5,820 bases of DNA. Source: Oscillospiraceae bacterium. Its GTDB lineage: Bacteria > Bacillota > Clostridia > Oscillospirales > Oscillospiraceae. Within the stretch, counting starts at the first letter, position 1; each line of letters begins with the position of its first letter. The translations under genes and the position numbers were made by a program. The stretch lies in NCBI GenBank assembly GCA_017458885.1, contig JAFSZQ010000093.1, positions 1 through 5,820 of the forward strand. The letters are read 5' to 3'. Shown piece by piece: positions 4,840-5,820 of the stretch. The notes under the pieces were generated by a model, which had not been told where the DNA came from, searched no databases, and worked only from the letters and a program-made list of their open reading frames with translations.

Positions 4840-4868
4840 TTGACAGCGGCGGCTGACTGGTCTATACT
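4840..4868 (+). promoter_or_regulatory. Sigma-A promoter of the feo operon
   Basis: TTGACA (4840-4845, perfect), spacer of exactly 17 bases, TATACT (4863-4868, 5/6). The predicted start is near 4875, inside the first GTTAG-N6-CTAA operator. GCCGCC (4830-4835) and GGCGGC (4848-4853) form a small inverted repeat around the -35. Confidence 0.85.
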
Positions 4869-4873
4869 CTGTA

Positions 4874-4889
4874 GTTAGCAAATCCTAAC
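4874..4889. promoter_or_regulatory. Putative metalloregulator operator 1 (over the feo start site)
   Basis: GTTAG-CAAATC-CTAAC, a 16-base palindrome with the same core (TTAG-N6-CTAA) as two further copies in this operon. It begins five bases after the -10 and covers the predicted transcription start, the classic place for a repressor. TTAG/CTAA half-sites are characteristic of DtxR/IdeR-type iron or manganese repressors; no Fur-type box is seen. The regulator gene is not in the window. Confidence 0.6.
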
Positions 4890-4908
4890 AGCCGTTGTGC
4901 GGTCAGGT

Positions 4909-4924
4909 GTTAGGCGGCGCTAAT
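4909..4924. promoter_or_regulatory. Putative metalloregulator operator 2 (feoA leader)
   Basis: GTTAG-GCGGCG-CTAAT, second copy of the TTAG-N6-CTAA palindrome, 35 bases downstream of the first and 22 bases before the feoA start codon. Only the outer half-sites are shared with copies 1 and 3; the six central bases differ completely, as expected if the half-sites are what is conserved. Confidence 0.55.
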
Positions 4925-4945
4925 AACGGAAAAGGAAGGGCCCCT

Positions 4946-5158
4946 ATGATGCCTTTGGTGTTCGCGAACGCAGGAGAAGAGACCGTCGTGCGGAGGATCG
5001 GCGGTTCGCCGGAGGTGCGCCAGCACCTTGCCGACCTTGGCTTCAACGTCGGCACAGGCGTGACCGTCGTGAGCGCGATGGGCGGCAACGTCATCGTCAA
5101 GGTCAAGGAGTCCCGCGTCGCCATCAGCCGCGAAATGGCGCAGAAGATCATGGTTTGA
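4946..5158 (+). CDS. feoA: FeoA-family ferrous iron transport protein (first copy)
   Basis: 70 residues, a single FeoA SH3-like domain: ETVVRRIGGSPEVRQHLADLGFNVGTGVTVVSAMGGNVIVKVKESRVAISREMAQKI shows the conserved LADLGF-GTGV turn, the hydrophobic VIVKV strand and the RVAISREMA ending. FeoA is a small cytoplasmic partner thought to bind and modulate FeoB, the Fe2+ transporter. Two adjacent ATGs (4946, 4949) are possible; GGAAGG (4934-4939) is six bases from the first and nine from the second. An upstream in-frame TTG at 4895 is rejected because it has no ribosome site and would run through operator 2. First gene of the feo operon, 13 bases before the second feoA. Confidence 0.9.
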   Translation: MMPLVFANAGEETVVRRIGGSPEVRQHLADLGFNVGTGVTVVSAMGGNVIVKVKESRVAISREMAQKIMV

Positions 5159-5171
5159 GGAGGAGAGAGAC

Positions 5172-5399
5172 ATGACGACGGATTTGAAAGCGATCCCGAT
5201 CGGCGGCACCTGCAAGGTCGTGAAGATCCACGGCGAGGGCGCGGTCAAGCGCCGCATCATGGACATGGGGCTGACCAAGGGCGTCGAGGTCTACGTCCGC
5301 AAGGTCGCGCCGCTCGGCGACCCCATCGAGGTCACGGTGCGCGGCTATGAGCTGTCCATCCGCAAGGCGGACGCCGAGAGGATCGAAGTCGAAGGCTGA
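5172..5399 (+). CDS. feoA: FeoA-family ferrous iron transport protein (second copy)
   Basis: 75 residues, again one FeoA domain: IPIGGTCKVVKIHGEGAVKRRIMDMGLTKGVEVYVRKVAPLGDPIEVTVRGYELSIRKADAERIEV. The MDMGLTKG, APLGDPIEV and GYELSIRKADA segments fit the standard FeoA consensus better than the first copy does, so this one is probably the direct FeoB partner. The two copies are clearly divergent rather than a recent duplication. The ribosome site AGGAGG (5158-5163) overlaps the last base of the preceding stop codon and is eight bases from the ATG, indicating tight co-expression. Tandem feoA-feoA-feoB operons are common in clostridia. Confidence 0.92.
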   Translation: MTTDLKAIPIGGTCKVVKIHGEGAVKRRIMDMGLTKGVEVYVRKVAPLGDPIEVTVRGYELSIRKADAERIEVEG

Positions 5400-5417
5400 C
5401 AAAAATTTTACCACGTT

Positions 5418-5433
5418 GTTAGCTTCAGCTAAT
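5418..5433. promoter_or_regulatory. Putative metalloregulator operator 3 (just before feoB)
   Basis: GTTAG-CTTCAG-CTAAT, third copy of the GTTAG-N6-CTAA element, placed inside the operon between the second feoA and feoB, one base before the feoB ribosome site (AGGAGG, 5435-5440). As RNA it could also form a TTAGC/GCTAA stem with a four-base loop. Only a poor promoter can be drawn here (CTGACA 5396-5401, 17 bases, TTAGCT), so it may act as a roadblock or on an undetected internal promoter. Confidence 0.5.
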
Positions 5434-5450
5434 CAGGAGGGAAGAGAGAC

Positions 5451-5820
5451 ATGGAACGCAAGATCGCCCTCGCGGGCAACCCCAACAGCGGCAAGACGAC
5501 GCTGTTCAACGCGCTGACCGGCTCGAACCAGTTCGTCGGCAACTGGCCCGGCGTCACGGTCGAGAAGAAGGAGGGCAAGCTCAAGCGGCACGACGGCGTG
5601 ACCGTCATTGACCTGCCGGGCATCTACTCGCTCTCGCCGTACACGCTCGAGGAGGTCGTCGCGCGCAATTACCTCATCGAGGAGCGCCCCGACGCCATCC
5701 TCAACATCGTGGACGGCACGAACCTCGAGCGCAATCTGTACTTAACGACCCAGCTCGTCGAGCTGGGCATCCCCGTCGTCATCGCCATCAACATGATGGA
5801 CGTGGTGCGCAAGAACGGCG
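5451..5820 (+). CDS. feoB: FeoB ferrous iron transporter, N-terminal GTPase part (cut by window end)
   Basis: The first 123 codons are present; the gene runs off the right edge (full FeoB proteins are about 650-800 residues). What is visible is the cytoplasmic GTP-binding domain that gates the Fe2+ permease: G1 GNPNSGKTT (9-17), G2 in [12 protein letters not shown] (T36), G3 DLPG (54-57) followed by the FeoB-typical [11 protein letters not shown], and G4 NMMD (114-117). G5, the helical spacer and the membrane domain lie outside. [10 protein letters not shown] and [29 protein letters not shown] are diagnostic of FeoB against other small GTPases. The ribosome site AGGAGG is ten bases upstream, and operator 3 immediately precedes it. 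Last visible gene of the feo operon; the frame is intact as far as it goes. Confidence 0.96.
   Translation, partial: MERKIALAGNPNSGKTTLFNALTGSNQFVGNWPGVTVEKKEGKLKRHDGVTVIDLPGIYSLSPYTLEEVVARNYLIEERPDAILNIVDGTNLERNLYLTTQLVELGIPVVIAINMMDVVRKNG

Noticed and set aside
4638..4856. Rightward 72-codon open frame over the small-locus and feo promoter region
   Set aside because: No ribosome site before its start, it runs through both the leftward promoter and the feo -35 box, and its composition looks like translated regulatory DNA. The minus-strand frame in the same place has promoter, ribosome site and terminator.
4895..4945. TTG start giving an N-terminally longer first FeoA
   Set aside because: No ribosome site, the extension is unlike FeoA, and it covers operator 2. 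ATG 4946 has a well-placed GGAAGG.

Overview
The window looks like chromosomal DNA from a GC-rich Bacillota, most likely a gut-type clostridium of the Oscillospiraceae/Ruminococcaceae kind. This is inferred from strong GGAGG-type ribosome binding sites, near-consensus sigma-A promoters, the families present (DUF4342 with an EF-Ts/UBA-like N terminus, tandem FeoA plus FeoB, a PHP-type HisJ) and AT-rich intergenic DNA between very GC-rich genes. The species cannot be named from the sequence.

Layout, left to right. Bases 1-217 are an AT-rich upstream region with a good extended -10 promoter (156-184). It drives a two-gene unit: a WecG/TagA-type glycosyltransferase (218-934) and, two bases later, thymidylate kinase (937-1599). 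On the opposite strand, 1674-1799 encodes a 41-residue Cys/Asn-rich hydrophobic peptide with an excellent ribosome binding site; it converges on tmk and diverges from mltG (1896-3062), an endolytic murein transglycosylase. A promoter at about 3059-3087 then leads to a DUF4342 protein (3159-3605), a 26-base perfect palindrome, and a PHP-family histidinol-phosphatase-like gene (3662-4501).

The 444-base gap 4502-4945 is the most interesting part. A perfect sigma-A promoter (TTGACA-17-TATAAT, 4524-4552) points right and a near-perfect one (TTGACA-17-TAGAAT, 4814-4786) points left, so two transcripts are aimed at each other. The leftward one carries a 27-codon reading frame (4709-4626) with a Shine-Dalgarno site held in a hairpin, an 11-base sequence able to pair its 5' leader with its 3' end, and a terminator. 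The rightward one would be an antisense RNA of about 100 nt overlapping the 3' part of that frame. This is the architecture of a type I toxin-antitoxin locus, although I do not recognise the peptide family.

The right end is a ferrous iron uptake operon: feoA (4946-5158), a second feoA (5172-5399) and the start of feoB (5451 to beyond the window). It has a strong promoter (4840-4868) back to back with the leftward small-peptide promoter. Three copies of a GTTAG-N6-CTAA palindrome, over the start site, in the leader and just before feoB, suggest control by a DtxR/IdeR-type metalloregulator.

Functionally the window mixes envelope biogenesis (WecG/TagA, MltG), nucleotide metabolism (Tmk), a PHP phosphatase, iron uptake, and two very small proteins that routine annotation would probably miss.
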